From: Erythrophleum ivorense
Taxonomy: Eukaryota > Streptophyta > Magnoliopsida > Fabales > Fabaceae
Reading direction: 5' to 3'
Length of the DNA stretch: 64,000 bases
Assembly (NCBI GenBank): GCA_026724425.1
Contig: JAIUCV010000008.1
Location: 25,435,470-25,499,469, forward strand
Shown here one piece after another: positions 38,152 through 49,668 of this stretch; position 1 is the stretch's first letter, and each line of letters starts with the position of its first letter. A program made the position numbers and the translations under genes. The notes beneath the pieces are model-generated. The model worked only from the letters and a program-made list of their open reading frames with translations, was not told where the DNA came from and made no database searches.

Positions 38152-38340
38152 TCATGGGAAGGGTTCTGGATATTTCTTCCTCATATCATCTTCTAATTCC
38201 CAAGTGGCTTTCTCGAGAGACAATCTCTTCTAAACCACTTTCACCATCGGTATCATCTTATTCTGTAACTGCTTGAGTCTAGCATCCATGATCCGATCTG
38301 GTGATATTATATATGATAGATCATCATGTAACTGCACATT
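38152..38340 (-). pseudogene. Chromodomain-like C-terminus of integrase (L)
   Basis: After ISPDRIMDARLKQLQNK the frame reads PMVKVV, a TAG (38232-38230, where Trp is usual), then KRLSREKATWELEDDMRKKY and a terminal TGA at 38154-38152. The pattern VKV-W-xx-(E/K)ATWE-E-M-YP is the chromodomain tail of Del/Tekay-type chromoviruses, which tethers integration to heterochromatin. The stop removes the domain's core. Confidence 0.65.
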
Positions 38341-39430
38341 CTCATATTCTATGACATGTGAGGGGTCGAGCTGGTGCTTTTTCAATTGGGAAACATGGAA
38401 GACGTTATGGACTTGGCTTATATTAAGAGGGAGAGCTAGTCTATATGCCACAGGTCCTACTTTATCAAGAATCTGGAAAGGACCTATATACTTTGGACTG
38501 AGCTTTTTACTCTTAATGGACCGACCTATCCCTGTGAATGAAGATACCCTAATGAAGACATGGTTTCCAATGTCAAACTCTAATGGCCCCCTACGTTTAT
38601 CTGCATAACTTTTCTGTCTACTCTGGGCCGTCAGAAGTTTCTTTTTGATAGTTCTTATCTGTCTAGAGGTTTGGTTTACTAATTCTGGGCCTATAAGGCT
38701 CCGCTCTCCTAGCTCAACCCAACATATTGGGGACCTACACTTCCTCCCATACAATGCCTCATACGGTGCCATTTGTATACTGGCATGATAACTGTTATTG
38801 TAAGTAAACTCCACTAGAGGCAAGTATGTATCCCAATTCCTTTTCATTTCTAGCACACATGCCCTCAACATGTCCTCTAGGGTTTGGATGGTTCTCTCTG
38901 CCTGTCCATTCGTCTGAGGGTGGTAGGCCGTGCTGAATCTAAGTCGGGTGCCTAAAGTATCTTGTAATGATCTCTAGAAATTTAATGTGAATCTGGAATC
39001 TCTATCTGATACTATGCTCCTAGGCACACCATGCAGTCTAACTATCTCCCTGATGTACAGCTGGGCTAACTTATCTAGGGTATAAATGGCTTTCATAGGT
39101 AGAAAATGTGCTGACTTCGTTAACCTATCCACTATTACCGATATTACATCATACCCCGATGATGTCCTGGGTAAACCCATGACAAAATCCATAGCTATGC
39201 TATCCCATTTCTACTTTGGGATATCTAGGGGCTGAAGTAACCCGGCTGGTTTCTGATGTTCTACTTTTACTCTCTGGCATACCAAATATCGGGAGACATA
39301 CTCTGCTATGTCTGTTTTCATCCTGGGCCACCAGAATATTTTCTTCAAATCCTGGTACATTTTATTACTACCCGGATGGATAGTGTGTCTACTCTTATGT
39401 GCCTCATCTAGTATATTCTCTTTGATCTCA
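38341..39430 (-). pseudogene. Integrase region of chromovirus L
   Basis: The order is: zinc-binding domain (HKSRHTIHPG, then FWWPRMKTDI), core beginning MDFVMGLPRTSSGYD with VIVDRLTKSAHFLP, the second Asp in IVSDRDSRF, and the Glu in HPQTNGQAERTIQTLE. Thus the D-D-E triad is visible. Two stops interrupt it, TAG at 39213-39211 and TAG at 38976-38974, both where Trp is normal. The HHCC finger shows YLVC where the family has CLVC/CLTC, so one metal-binding Cys is Tyr. The GPF region (KYIGPFQILDKVG) follows. Together these changes make it inactive. Confidence 0.85.
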
Positions 39431-40320
39431 GTGTTCCTAGGCACATATAGCCTATCCCTGTACCTCACTATGTCATCCTCAGACAGATTGAACTCCTGGA
39501 CACTACCCTGGGTTATCTGGGCTCTAATCTTCTTTACATGGTCGTCTGCTTGCTGAACTTCTCTTATCTGATCCCTCAAGTCATTTTCTATTCGGGTCTC
39601 ACTCATTAATAATTTTTCCGAACACACCTCGCAGGAGAGACTTATGCCTCTGAATCTCTTAATTAATTCCTGCTCTCGGATCATCATATAAGCCACATGT
39701 ATGGATTTTCTACTTAGGGCATCAACTACCACATTAGCCTTACCAAGATGGTATTTCAATGTGAAATCATAATCTTTCAGAAATTCTAACCATCTTCGTT
39801 GCCTCATATTTAGCTCCTTCTATTCAAATAAATATTTAAGACTCTTGTGGTCGCTGTAAATTTCTATTGCCACCCTATATAAGTAGTGTCTCCATATTTT
39901 CAGAGCAAATACCACTGCGGCTAACTCTAAGTCGTGTGTGGGGTATTTTTCCTCATGAGACTTCAACTGTCTAGAAGCATAAGCTACCACTCGGCCTTTC
40001 TGCATAAGCACACATCCTAACCCTTTCTTAGAGGCATCGCTGTGCACTACAAAAGTTTCTTTAGGGTCAGGGAGTACTAGAATTAGGGCCGTGGTCAACT
40101 TGCTCTTCAACTCTTGGAAACTACTCTCACATTTCTCATTCCACACAAACAACACATTCTTTCTAGTAAGCCGGGTCAGTGGCATTGCTATTTGAGAAAA
40201 GCCCTGAATGAACCTCCTATATTACCCTACTAAACCTAAAAAGCTCCTGATCTCTGTCACTATTCTAGGTCTCTCCCACTATAATACTGCCTCTACCTTA
40301 TGGGGATCTACTGTGACCCC
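39431..40320 (-). pseudogene. RNase H and connection region of chromovirus L
   Basis: The frame shows FVVHSDASKKGLGCVLMQ, VVAYASRQLK, HDLELAAVVFALK and YSDHKSLKYLF, the landmarks of the Ty3/gypsy RT-linked RNase H (RT_RNaseH type). RQRRWLEFLKDYDFTLKYH and DALSRKS follow. Stops lie at 39822-39820 (TAG, in place of Gln in the usual QKELNMRQ), 40224-40222 (TAA) and 40281-40279 (TAG before WERP). Its role would be removing the RNA template during cDNA synthesis. Confidence 0.85.
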
Positions 40321-41100
40321 TGCCTAAGAGATCACATGCCTAAGAAACAGAACCTCAGTGAGCCAGAAATCACATTTACTAAGTTTAGCATACAACTGTT
40401 TCTCTCTCAAGGTCTCAAGGGCTAATCTCAGGTGTTGCTCATATTCCTCTCTACTTTTTGAGTAGATGAGGATGTCATCTATGAAGACTACTACGAACCT
40501 GTCTAAATATGGCCTGAAAACTCTATTTATGTAATCTATAAAAACTGCAGGTGCATTCGTCAACCCGAAAGGCATAACTAAGAATTCATAGTGCCCGTAT
40601 CTGGTTCTAAAGGCTGTCTTGGAAATATCATCCGCCTTTATCTTGAGCTAGTGAAATCCCGACCTGAGGTCTATCTTGGAAAATACTAACGCTCCTACTA
40701 ACTGATCTAAGAGGTCATCTTTGCGAGGGAGAGGGTACTTATTCTTAATGGTGATTTATTGAGTTCTCGGTAGTCTATACATAGCCTAAGGCTTCCGTCT
40801 TTCTTCTTTACAAATAGGACTAGAGCTCTCCACGATGAGACACTGGCTCTAATGAAACCCTTCTCTAAAAGCTCCTCTATCTGTTTCTTAAACTTTGCTA
40901 GCTCGGTGGGAGCCATTCTATACGGGGCCTTAAACACTGGACCTGCCCCAGGTACAATGGCTATAGGAAACTCAACCTCTCTCTCTGGGGGCAGTCCACT
41001 AATCTCCTTGGGAAATACCTCTGGGAACTCTCTCACTATAGGAATCTCATCTATACCCTCTTCTACCTCAACCTGGACTGAAAAGAAAACCAAATACCCT
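40321..41100 (-). pseudogene. Reverse transcriptase region of chromovirus L
   Basis: The start includes EELLEKGFIRASVSSW and LVLFVKKKDGSLRLCIDYRE. After a one-base deletion near 40.75 kb (normal …LNKVTIKNKYPLP) the frame returns, with MPFGLTNAPAVF and the catalytic box FVVVFIDDILIYS (about 40.46-40.50 kb). The YxDD-type aspartates are intact (IDD). Stops: TAG 40650-40648 (in HQL) and TAG 40326-40324. Sequence type and order match Ty3/gypsy reverse transcriptase. This copy is not translatable. Confidence 0.88.
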
Positions 41101-41550
41101 TGACAACCACGCCCTAGAGATCTCTCAGCCTGGGAAGTAGTCATAACAGATAACTCAACCCTAGTGCTAGGCACAGTCCTACACTCAGGTAAAGTAATAC
41201 ACCTGTGGCTACAATCTAGTGTGGCGTTATTTACAGAAATCTAGTTCATACCAATTATCATGTCAATATCAATGAGGGGCATACAAATCAAATCAAGGGT
41301 GGTCAGGCAATGATTAAATTGGATCACACAATTCAAGCAAGCATGGGAAGTGATGGCTCAGTTTCCAGTGGGGGTGGATACGTGTAACTCATATGACAAT
41401 ATATGCATACTCAGACCCAACCTCCTAACACTCTCATGATATGAAAGAGTGGCTAGCGCCCGAATTAAATAAGGTAGTTATAGAAAACTCATTTATCTTA
41501 ATAGTACCTTGGATCAGACTCGGGGACTGGCTAGCCTCCTGCTGTGATAG
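41101..41550 (-). pseudogene. Aspartic protease region of chromovirus L
   Basis: The frame reads SPSLIQGTIKINEFSITTLF and then NSGASHSFIS. The family motif is D-S-G-A-[ST]-H-S-F; the catalytic Asp codon (41466-41464) is AAT, Asn. Downstream, LIDIDMIIGMN and LPECRTVPSTRVEL match the usual protease-RT linker, with stops in both. A frame change between about 41.46 and 41.17 kb compensates for the deletion in RT. The protease would process gag-pol; here it is dead. Confidence 0.75.
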
Positions 41551-42768
41551 GACAAAGACTCTATCTTGGGTCTGTGGTTTGGGAGGAGAAGCCATCTCTC
41601 TCTACTGTGTGATTTGTAGAGGGGCCTGTGGAGAAGCTTGGGTGCAATCTCTGGCTTTATGCCCCGGCTTGCCACATCTAAAGCACACATTCTATCCTGC
41701 ATAGCACGGTCTGGTACCGTGATTCCTGCCACACTGGGGACATACGATAGGTGGAGCACTTCCTTTACTGGACTGAGTCCTCCTTCTCTTGCCCCTTTGG
41801 TTCCACTGACTACTTTCGCCTCCACGGCTCGTCACTGCAGGCTGGGAACCATCTCTAGATCTCTTGGGCTCAGGGAGGGGAAGAGGTGGTCTAGTGCTGG
41901 AGGTAGGCTGCATCATCCTGAGATTCGTTTTTGTCACTCTGCACACTTCTACAAGGGTATTAAAGTGCCTGATTCTCTATGGCACAACCCTGTCTCGGAT
42001 CTCAGGGAGCAAGCCCTTCTCTAACCTATCTGCCCTCTATCTTTCATCATCATGTCTCTGTAGGTATGAGGAATATCTGAAGAGCTCAACAAACTTCGCT
42101 ACATATTGGTCCACGGACATCCCCAAAATTTGTCTGAATAGGATAAATTCTAACTCCTTCTCATCTCTGATGGAATCGAGGAAATACTTCTTGTGGAATG
42201 CCTCCCAAGTGATTGGGGCATTCCTCGCTCTCAAAATAGGCTCAGTGCCCTTCCACCAGTAAATTGCTTCTTTCTGTAATTGGAATACATCCATCTTGGC
42301 TTTTTGCTCAGATGTGCACTCCATCACCTCTAAGATTTGCTCTAACTCCATGATCCAGGCCTCAGCTTTATCTGCGTTCATCTCACCATCAAAGGCGGGA
42401 GGCCTGAATTTCTTGAACTATGTGATCACTTTTTAGATCGAGGTTTGCTGCTGAGTAGGAGGCCTCTGAGCTGGTGGAAGCGGAGCAACAGCCTGCATGT
42501 GTGGCTGTGCATCTGTAGGAGTCGCCCCTAAGTGCTCAGGATGATCTGAGTGTGGAGGTGGCTGAGGAGGAGGAGGTGTAGGGCCCTGGCTATCTCTCTC
42601 AGCAAGCCATTCCTGAAGCTGCATAATAATGGCCTGCTGCTGATCTAGGCAAGCCATGATGGACTGTAAGGCTCCAGCAACTGGATCACTAGGCCCGGCT
42701 TCATCAGCCTGAGCCGTTCTGGGAGGCTTACCTCTTCCTTTACCTCTACCTTGGCGCGTGTCTACCAT
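41551..42768 (-). pseudogene. Gag of chromovirus L
   Basis: The ATG is at 42768. The N-terminus is MVDTRQGRGKGRGK with a Pro/Gln-rich linker. The capsid-like domain (42381-42040) has WWKGTEPILRARNAPITWEA and FVELFRYSSYL, the Retrotrans_gag signature. Two zinc knuckles follow: CPQCGRNHGTRPC (about 41742-41704) and CFRCGKPGHKARDC (about 41684-41643). Stops separate the pieces (for example TAA and TAG near 42.43 kb, TAG near 42.04 and 41.98 kb). Gag starts 135 bp after the PBS, as in relic H. It would package the RNA and form particles; it is not translatable intact. Confidence 0.85.
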
Positions 42769-42903
42769 CTTTCTGAAACATATAAGTATGCTTTAGTACA
42801 TAATAAGGACACATGCCACTGCCATACACTCAATCATCCATAAACAAGCTCATATACATCTTGGCAACTCACAAACATAAGCCACAACCCACAATGAGAG
42901 CCT

Positions 42904-42923
42904 GAACCTTTGTTCTGATACCA
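42904..42923 (-). promoter_or_regulatory. tRNA-Met primer binding site of chromovirus L
   Basis: The minus strand reads TGGTATCAGAACAAAGGTTC, close to the initiator tRNA-Met complement (TGGTATCAGAGC…). It lies just upstream of the gag leader and primes minus-strand cDNA. Confidence 0.85.
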
Positions 42924-43127
42924 ACATACTTACAGAGCCACCAGACGTATTGTCCCTTGGTTCATGGGTCTTTGATCGGCCTTCCCAAGGGTTTTATCTC
43001 CTTTTGAGCTTTGAGGGCTTAGTTACCCAGCCTTCGCTCAAGGAAAATGCGCGTCTGGTGGGGGAAGCTTCGCCCCCACTTATAAAGCCTTAGCTCAAGA
43101 CCTTCCTATCCGATGTGGGACTTTACA
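42924..43127 (-). promoter_or_regulatory. 5' terminal segment of chromovirus L with TATA box (short LTR-like)
   Basis: On the minus strand it starts TGTAAAGTCCCACATCGG, carries CTTTATAAGTGGGGGCG (TATA box about 43088-43079) and a GC-rich stretch, and ends …CTGTAAGTATG against the PBS. TGTAAAGTCCCACATCGG-type starts are common in plant LTRs. TAATC follows at 43128-43132. It bears no resemblance to the 2.84-kb 3' LTR. Similar low-AT sequence continues to about 43230 (tgtccccta…gggacatc), so the true edge may lie farther right. Confidence 0.45.
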
Positions 43128-43229
43128 TAATCCACCATATTTCATTTCAAACACCATTCTCATATATGATCAATTCCTATAGAAATTTTGACGTGTCCCC
43201 TAAAAATGGGACATCTTGAAATTTCTACA

Positions 43230-46200
43230 ACAATTAATACTTAGAGATACATCAAAAGAGCTTTGCTCTCAATCCCTAGAAACTATACCATCTACACTAG
43301 GATACGGGATCTTACCTATAAGTTTATGGAGCTACAACTAGATGACAAAGCCATTATAAAAGAATCAACAAAAGAAAATTGCCCACACAAAACAATGTAG
43401 GGCTTATTGGTGTTAGAAGTGAGGATTTAGGACTCTAGAAAGCTTGGGCAAATTAAAATTACTTGATTTAGTGGGATTTTGATTGTCAAGAGCAAGGGCT
43501 CCTTGAACTAACAAGTATGTGCTTGTTATTTATGGTTACTATAGGCTTGAGATTCTACTCAGATGCTATTAGTAGCTATTTAGAGAGCAAAAACATCATT
43601 AGAGGTAATGAGGGTTTGATTCTGTCATGACTAGTATTTTAGGTAATTTTTAAACATTAAAAGAAAAGCTAATTGATATGATAATGAGAGATTATAGGCC
43701 CAAGTAAAATGAAAGGAAAAGGCTAAGAGTGAAAACAATAAAATAGAAGGAAAAAGGGCTAGTCAAACTAAAAATCAAGAAAAATTAAGGATTTAAGATT
43801 TAATATGAGACACTCACATCCCTCATCATAATATGATATTATAAGATTATTAGATTAACCAAATGAGTTCAGAATGGTTAAATTCATAACCATGTATAAT
43901 TTAGGTTTTCCGGTAGTGATATTTTTTACTGGAGTTTTTCATACTATTTTAAATCCCAAAAATTACAAAGCAAATATTTTCAATAAACTAGAGAGCCTAA
44001 ATTCTAATTTGGAATCAACAATTTTAAAAAATGATTCAAAATGAGCTTAAACAGAAAGGTCAAATTGTAAGGACATAAATCAAAATTTTGAAAAAGTTTT
44101 AAAATATCTTCTTTTCTCTTCAATTAGGTCATGCTAGCCCTCCTCCTTCCTTTAGAATTGACCAATTCAACTTTGAACTAGACCAAAAGAGGCATGAAAG
44201 AGAAGGAGGAAAGAGAAGGAAAAAGGAGCAACATAGGCCAAAAATCATGCATAATTTCATCTTATGACAACTTTCTTCTCCTCTTCAAGCATTTTTTAAT
44301 GATAATTTTGGCTTCTTAAAAGGAGGATTTTTGTCGTTGATCACTTAAGAAAAAGAGGGGATTTGGAGCAACCAATTGTAGCATAAGAATCTTCATTCAA
44401 CAAACTTTTAAACAAGGTATGATATGAGTTAAGAAACTTGCTATTTCTTTGGACTCCATTTCTCCTATGTTTCGACTAAAGAGAGGGGCAAAATAGGGAT
44501 CTTATATTTGATGAAAAGCTTAATAGGAACAAGGGGTTTAGAAGTGAGGAGATTAAGATTATGTAAAGAAAACAACTTAGAAAGCTATAGAAAGTAATTT
44601 AGGGCCACCTGGGTTTCTAAATGAATTGTGGAAGGTGTAAAACTCTAGGAAAATGTTTTGAATCATCTAAGACCAAATTTGAACTAGAAAAAAGTCAAGG
44701 ATATTCCATATCTATCAAATTTTCTAAGAAAAATAGCAAGAACTCCATGTAGGGAATTAATGTTCATGTCTTGGCCTTAAGAAGGATGAAGTATCTAAGG
44801 AGTGTTTTCATGAGTTCTAAGATTTTAAGAGGTCTAAACATGTGTGATGAACACTAATGGAATCATTGGATTGAATTTATGAGTCTATTTTAAAAGGTGA
44901 AAATTTAGGGTTCAAAAGGGTCTAATGAAGCAACTTGGTATTAAGTTTGTTTAAACTTGCATATGATGGTTCTAATGAGTTCTATTAGAGTCATATAACT
45001 CATACTAAGAGAGATCTTAAAGTTTAGAAATTAAATTATATGAGTTGCTACTTAAGGGACCTAAAGCAGTTTAAATTGCATCTCAAGTTTTAAATGACCT
45101 ATGTGATAGTAATGTGAGTCCAAATAAATCTTAATGGGTTGCTTTACATTTAAATTGATGTATGTAGGCCAAAATAGTCTAAGTCCATCATTTTGTAGGC
45201 ATCAAACTAAGAAAGAACAAAGAAAAGGGAAGAAACAAGTGAGTTAATGGTAGCTCGAAGGTGTAACACCATATTCATTTACCTTATCTCATCTTATTTC
45301 TAGACACAATTCCTTGCATCACACAAGTTTCCAAAGAAAATACTATTAAAATTTCAATTATTTTGCATTACGTCATGAATAAAATTTTTATTTTGTGTCT
45401 CGTGGACCATATGAAGTCATCTATCTCATTCTCTTATTTAAATACACAAATACAACTCAAAATCATCTCAAGATGTAGCCAAAAACTTGAGCTCATGAAC
45501 CATATACATAAAAAGTTCATGTTCAGCATCGATTGGTGTGTTAGCTTTTTGTCATGAATTTTGGAAAATCATAACTAATTCTAAAAAATTGAAATCAAGC
45601 ACACTATATCATTCTTGAAAGCTTCAGATATCTAATTTATGTAAAAATAAGTCTAGACCAAACCAGGGATGTCTAGTTGCTGAAAATCAATGGAACAATA
45701 TCTAAACTCATTTGGCACTACTAGTACTGTCACATAACTTTAAAAACTCATATCTCCCTGTTCATACATCTAATTGGGGTGATCTCAATGGTCATAGAAA
45801 TATTATCATGTTTAGTTTATGCATATAAAATTTCATGAGCATTGGACACCATTTAGCTCTCAAATGACATAAGAGAAGAAACTGACCATATGAACAGTAA
45901 CTATACCAAAACAGCTAAAATTTGACAACTTTGAAAATTCATAATTAATTCCACAAAGCTCAAAATAATTTGATCTTTTGCTTCCCAAAATTTTTTGGAT
46001 GAGATCTATACGCATGCCAAATTTCATGAGAAAATTTGTTCATTTGGTCAGATCTTGACATTGGGTTCCAAAATGGTCAATTTTGTGCCTTCTAAGAGTC
46101 TCAAGTGGTTCGCATTAGCTTCTAAGGCATTCATGGCCACTTAAGCACGTGGGAAAGCACCGAAATGGTCTATTAAACTTGTTTCAAAGGTGCATAAACC

Positions 46201-49200
46201 TAGATTTTATAAACTCAGACTCTCACCTTAAGGTATACATAAGAATACATAAGCTATATCTTGCTGTTCAATGTCCAAAATTTGCTATATCATTCATATG
46301 GCATTAGATCTCATATATACATCAAGTATTCATATAATTACATATGTTTAAATGATTATGCAACATATTCATCATGTGATTACATCATATACCATTCATA
46401 TGGATACAAAATGGACAAAATCACACACTTTCTTGTTAATCTCTCTTCTTTAAGCTTGGTGGCTCCCATTTCTTAGCTCACTTGGTCCACCTAGACATGT
46501 TAGGCAATGGGGATGAAGGAATAAGATTCTAGGAATCCTAATAGCTCTTCTTTCTTTCAACCATACATAAAGAATGCAAATCTAAGTCTAAAAATGTATG
46601 CATGGATATCATGGAGTGCATGATCATTCATGAAACTTTTCTTGCATTCAAGAAGTCATACATAGCATACATAGGTTTTCCAAGAAGATGGTTCAGCCTC
46701 ACCCATTTCTCTTGGGGGATTTTGGACTTGCCTCACCCATTTTCTTAAAGGGTTCTTGATTAAGCCTCACTTTTTAAAAACTTTTAGCTTTGTCTCACCC
46801 ATTCTTGGGGGTTCTTGGCTCATCCTCACCCTAGCTAAGGGACTTTTGGCTTCACCATAATCAAACAAACCAAAACATGTCCATAAAGCATTATTTAAGT
46901 GCATAACATAACATTATGGTACTATGGCATATAGATACATGCTAAAATATCTTTCATGGCTTAAAACACATATACACATATTCAAAGACAAGATAAACAT
47001 TCACTCACATGTGAAAGAAAGGAGAGAGAGCTACCTTAGTTGCAAATGCACACTTTTCTCCTTGAATTTGGATCCTCTCCCTTGGCCACACACTAACAAG
47101 AAGGTGGAACTTGGTTCCTTTGGCCTAGACACATCATATGGAAGCCAATTACACTCTTGGAATAAATTCTAAAGCTACACATTTATTTTAAAAGCTAGGT
47201 GGCTCTTATGACTCATTTATGGTTCCATAATGTACTTAATGAAGCAACCTTAGGAAAACATGATCTTGGCTTCATTTTTTCCATCTATTTATGACTCTTG
47301 ACTCCTTTTAAGCCTTTTGGAGCCATCACACAATTAATTTAAGGAGCTTAACTAGGTGTTACTTTTTTAAGTCATAATATGGAACCTATAACTACATCTC
47401 ACTATCCATGACTTCTAAAATTTTTCCAAGGCTTCCTTTCATCCTCTCCCATCATATATGACACAAAACCAAGCTTGGAATAAATTAAAACTATCGCTTT
47501 GGTGTTTCATCCTCCCTAGGCCGAGGCTATACTCTATGAAAACACCAAAGGGGTTTGTTTTGTTTTCTTGATGGGAGATACATGTGAAAAGCTTTCTAGG
47601 GATCTTAGGAGCTCATCAAACATCCATTTTGGCAACTCTTGAATCAAAATAGAATTTTGGTGGAGCACTTGAAACCCTAACTTTATTATCTTAAAATCTA
47701 ATGGTTGTTTTATTGTTTCCTTTGCATATTCTTGTTCTTTTCTATCATTTTCCTAAGATTCACTCTTGGTTTAGCTAGAAATTTAACTCTTTTTGGCTGG
47801 TCTTATATAGGTCGAAATTCACAAGAAAAGGAACAAGAAAAATCAAGCTTGAAGTATAGCAAATTACCTGGGTTTCTTAGCTTCCTTTGCTTGGCTTCTT
47901 CTCTCCAAACTTGAAAATTCCCTCCTTGGTTTGACCTCAAAATGGACCCAAAAGCTTCAATAGGTCCATGGAAAAGAAGAGAAGAAGAAGGAGAAGAAGT
48001 TTACTAAGGAGAAACTAAGAAAAACCATGAAAATCCATACCTCTCTTACTTTTTCTTCTCCTTTTCTCTCCTCCCTTGTGTGCCTCACTCTCTTGGTCCT
48101 TTCTCAGGTTTAGGGTAGAAATGAAATGAACCAAATGAGGAGAAGATTGAGGCATGGGGTATTATAGCTAGGTTTCAAGAATTGTTTCCAAAAATTCCAT
48201 TTAGGTCCCTTCAACTTGGCATTTTTATTTCTAGTTTATTTTAGCTCCTTTTTTAGAATCATCTTTTTTATCATAAAATTTAGGTCCTTAATTTTATAAA
48301 AAGCCTTTGGAATCACTCAAATTGGAGTTAAAACCTTCCCAAATGAAAAGGTCAAAGTTCAGGTCAACTAATGTTAGAAAACATACACTGGAGAGGTTTT
48401 AACTGTCTTAGGGCTTCCTATGGTTTTCAGGGCCTTTGAGAACCTCGAAGAAATCAAATTTTCCATTTAAAAAGTCCTCCTATGAGTATTCCAAAATTTG
48501 CCCAAAATTATGAAAATGCCATTATGTTACGTAACAATGTTGTTAATTTCCATCTGGTTATTTTAGCCTCTATTTTAGGGCACCTTTGGTCTCTTAATTT
48601 TGTTACTTAATGTCTAGATCATTATTCTAATTTTTCTAGAACTTAACCAATCCATTTCAAAGGACTTACTTTGAAAATATATCTGTTTCCGTTGTTTTTA
48701 TGAAAATTAGACATTACAGAAGGTCCTAGTTTCATAAGATAATTATCTCTTCATATCTTGCATACATTTGAGTGTATATATGAGTTAGGATACTTGTATA
48801 TTTGGTTATTTGATGATTTCATGAGCTATATTTTGACTTGTCTTTTATCATAATTTTTATGCATATATGAGGTTATGTTGGGCTCGTGGTGGAGAATTGA
48901 GCACAATAGTTCTTTCCTATCCTAGATATGAGCCTACCTAATATATTTTCATGCCATGGCTAGATAAGAATTAAAGTTTTATGCCAATTTTCATATTTGA
49001 GTTATTTGATGCATATAACCTTGTGCTTGCATTTCCTCATTTGTATTCATTGTGTGCATTGATTTTGGAAAGAGATTTACTACTAAGATTCTTCTAAGAA
49101 TCTCACATTCTTTATCTCCACTAATCATAATAGGAACTACAAGCAAGGAGAAAGAATCTGAGAAGAATTAGAACCTTAGGAAGTATACTAGTAGCCTTTT

Positions 49201-49505
49201 GATGTATATGGTAGTTTGATGTATATTATGGAACCAAGTGGTAGTAAATATGATGTATATTATGATGATATGTGAATAGCACTTCATGTACAAGATTGTG
49301 ATCATGAATATATGCCAATTTGATGTAATTACAAGTGAATGGAACATAATTTTCTATGTTATGTACTATGGGTTCCATGTGCCATATTGGGTGTGAGATA
49401 GTAATTTTTAATAACTAACCATATTTTAAAGTTTTGCTATGGTAGCATTTGTATTACATTTAAAAGTAAATGATATGAGAATGACCAAATAGAATATGCT
49501 ATGGC
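43230..49505 (+). mobile_element. 5' LTR of chromovirus relic H, interrupted by E
   Basis: Plus-oriented long-LTR sequence shares block order with A: gttcagaatggttaaattca, aaattttgaaaaagttttaa at about 44.09 kb, GTATGATATG donor-like site near 44.42 kb, and the ctaagattcttctaagaatctca block near 49.09 kb. It ends …ctatggca just before a tRNA-Met PBS at 49512. Solo LTR E splits it at 45262-48718. The left edge is not fixed; it lies somewhere between 43.13 and 43.7 kb. Confidence 0.6.
45262..48718 (-). mobile_element. Solo LTR E (3,457 bp)
   Basis: It starts TGTAACACCAT and ends …AATTAGACATTACA, with identical GAAGG on both sides (45257-45261 and 48719-48723). It is inserted in opposite orientation into the 5' LTR of H. 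Read on its own strand it has the usual order: U3, a purine-rich leader with GGTATGG donor-like site (about 48.03 kb), AAGGTAGCTCTCT (about 47.03 kb), the 35-40-bp tandem array (46.68-46.86 kb), and the tail. No internal region remains. Confidence 0.88.
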
Positions 49506-49511
49506 ACTTTT

Positions 49512-49531
49512 TGGTATCAAAGCAGAGGTTC
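49512..49531 (+). promoter_or_regulatory. tRNA-Met primer binding site of relic H
   Basis: TGGTATCAAAGCAGAGGTTC follows the LTR end …tatggcactttt. It lies 137 bp upstream of the gag ATG (49669), nearly the same spacing as in element L. Confidence 0.8.
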
Positions 49532-49668
49532 AAGCTTCTTAGTTATGGTTTTGGCTTGAGGATGAGGAATATGTGTGATATGTTGGGTTTTTATAGAATT
49601 CTAGGTGAGTATATTTGTGGCATATCTGTAAGTTATATATTGAAATGTTTAAATTGTTTTAGATCAAG

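Larger units (their letters stand above)
35264..43127 (-). mobile_element. Del/Tekay-like Ty3/gypsy chromovirus (element L), defective
   Basis: On the minus strand this runs from the 5' end near 43127 through PBS (42923-42904), gag-pol (42768-38152) and PPT (38115-38103) to a 2.84-kb 3' LTR (38102-35264). The domain order gag, protease, RT, RNase H, integrase, chromodomain defines a Ty3/gypsy chromovirus. TAATC lies just outside both proposed ends (35259-35263 and 43128-43132). The 5' terminal segment does not resemble the 3' LTR (see findings), so the right boundary is less certain than the left. The copy cannot be autonomous: many stops, frameshifts and lost catalytic residues. Confidence 0.75.

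Noticed and set aside
38273..38608. Plus-strand frames antisense to gag-pol (also 39308-39556, 40852-41103, 41441-42262)
   Set aside because: Shadows of the retrotransposon coding strand; their peptides match no known domain while the minus frame carries all pol motifs.
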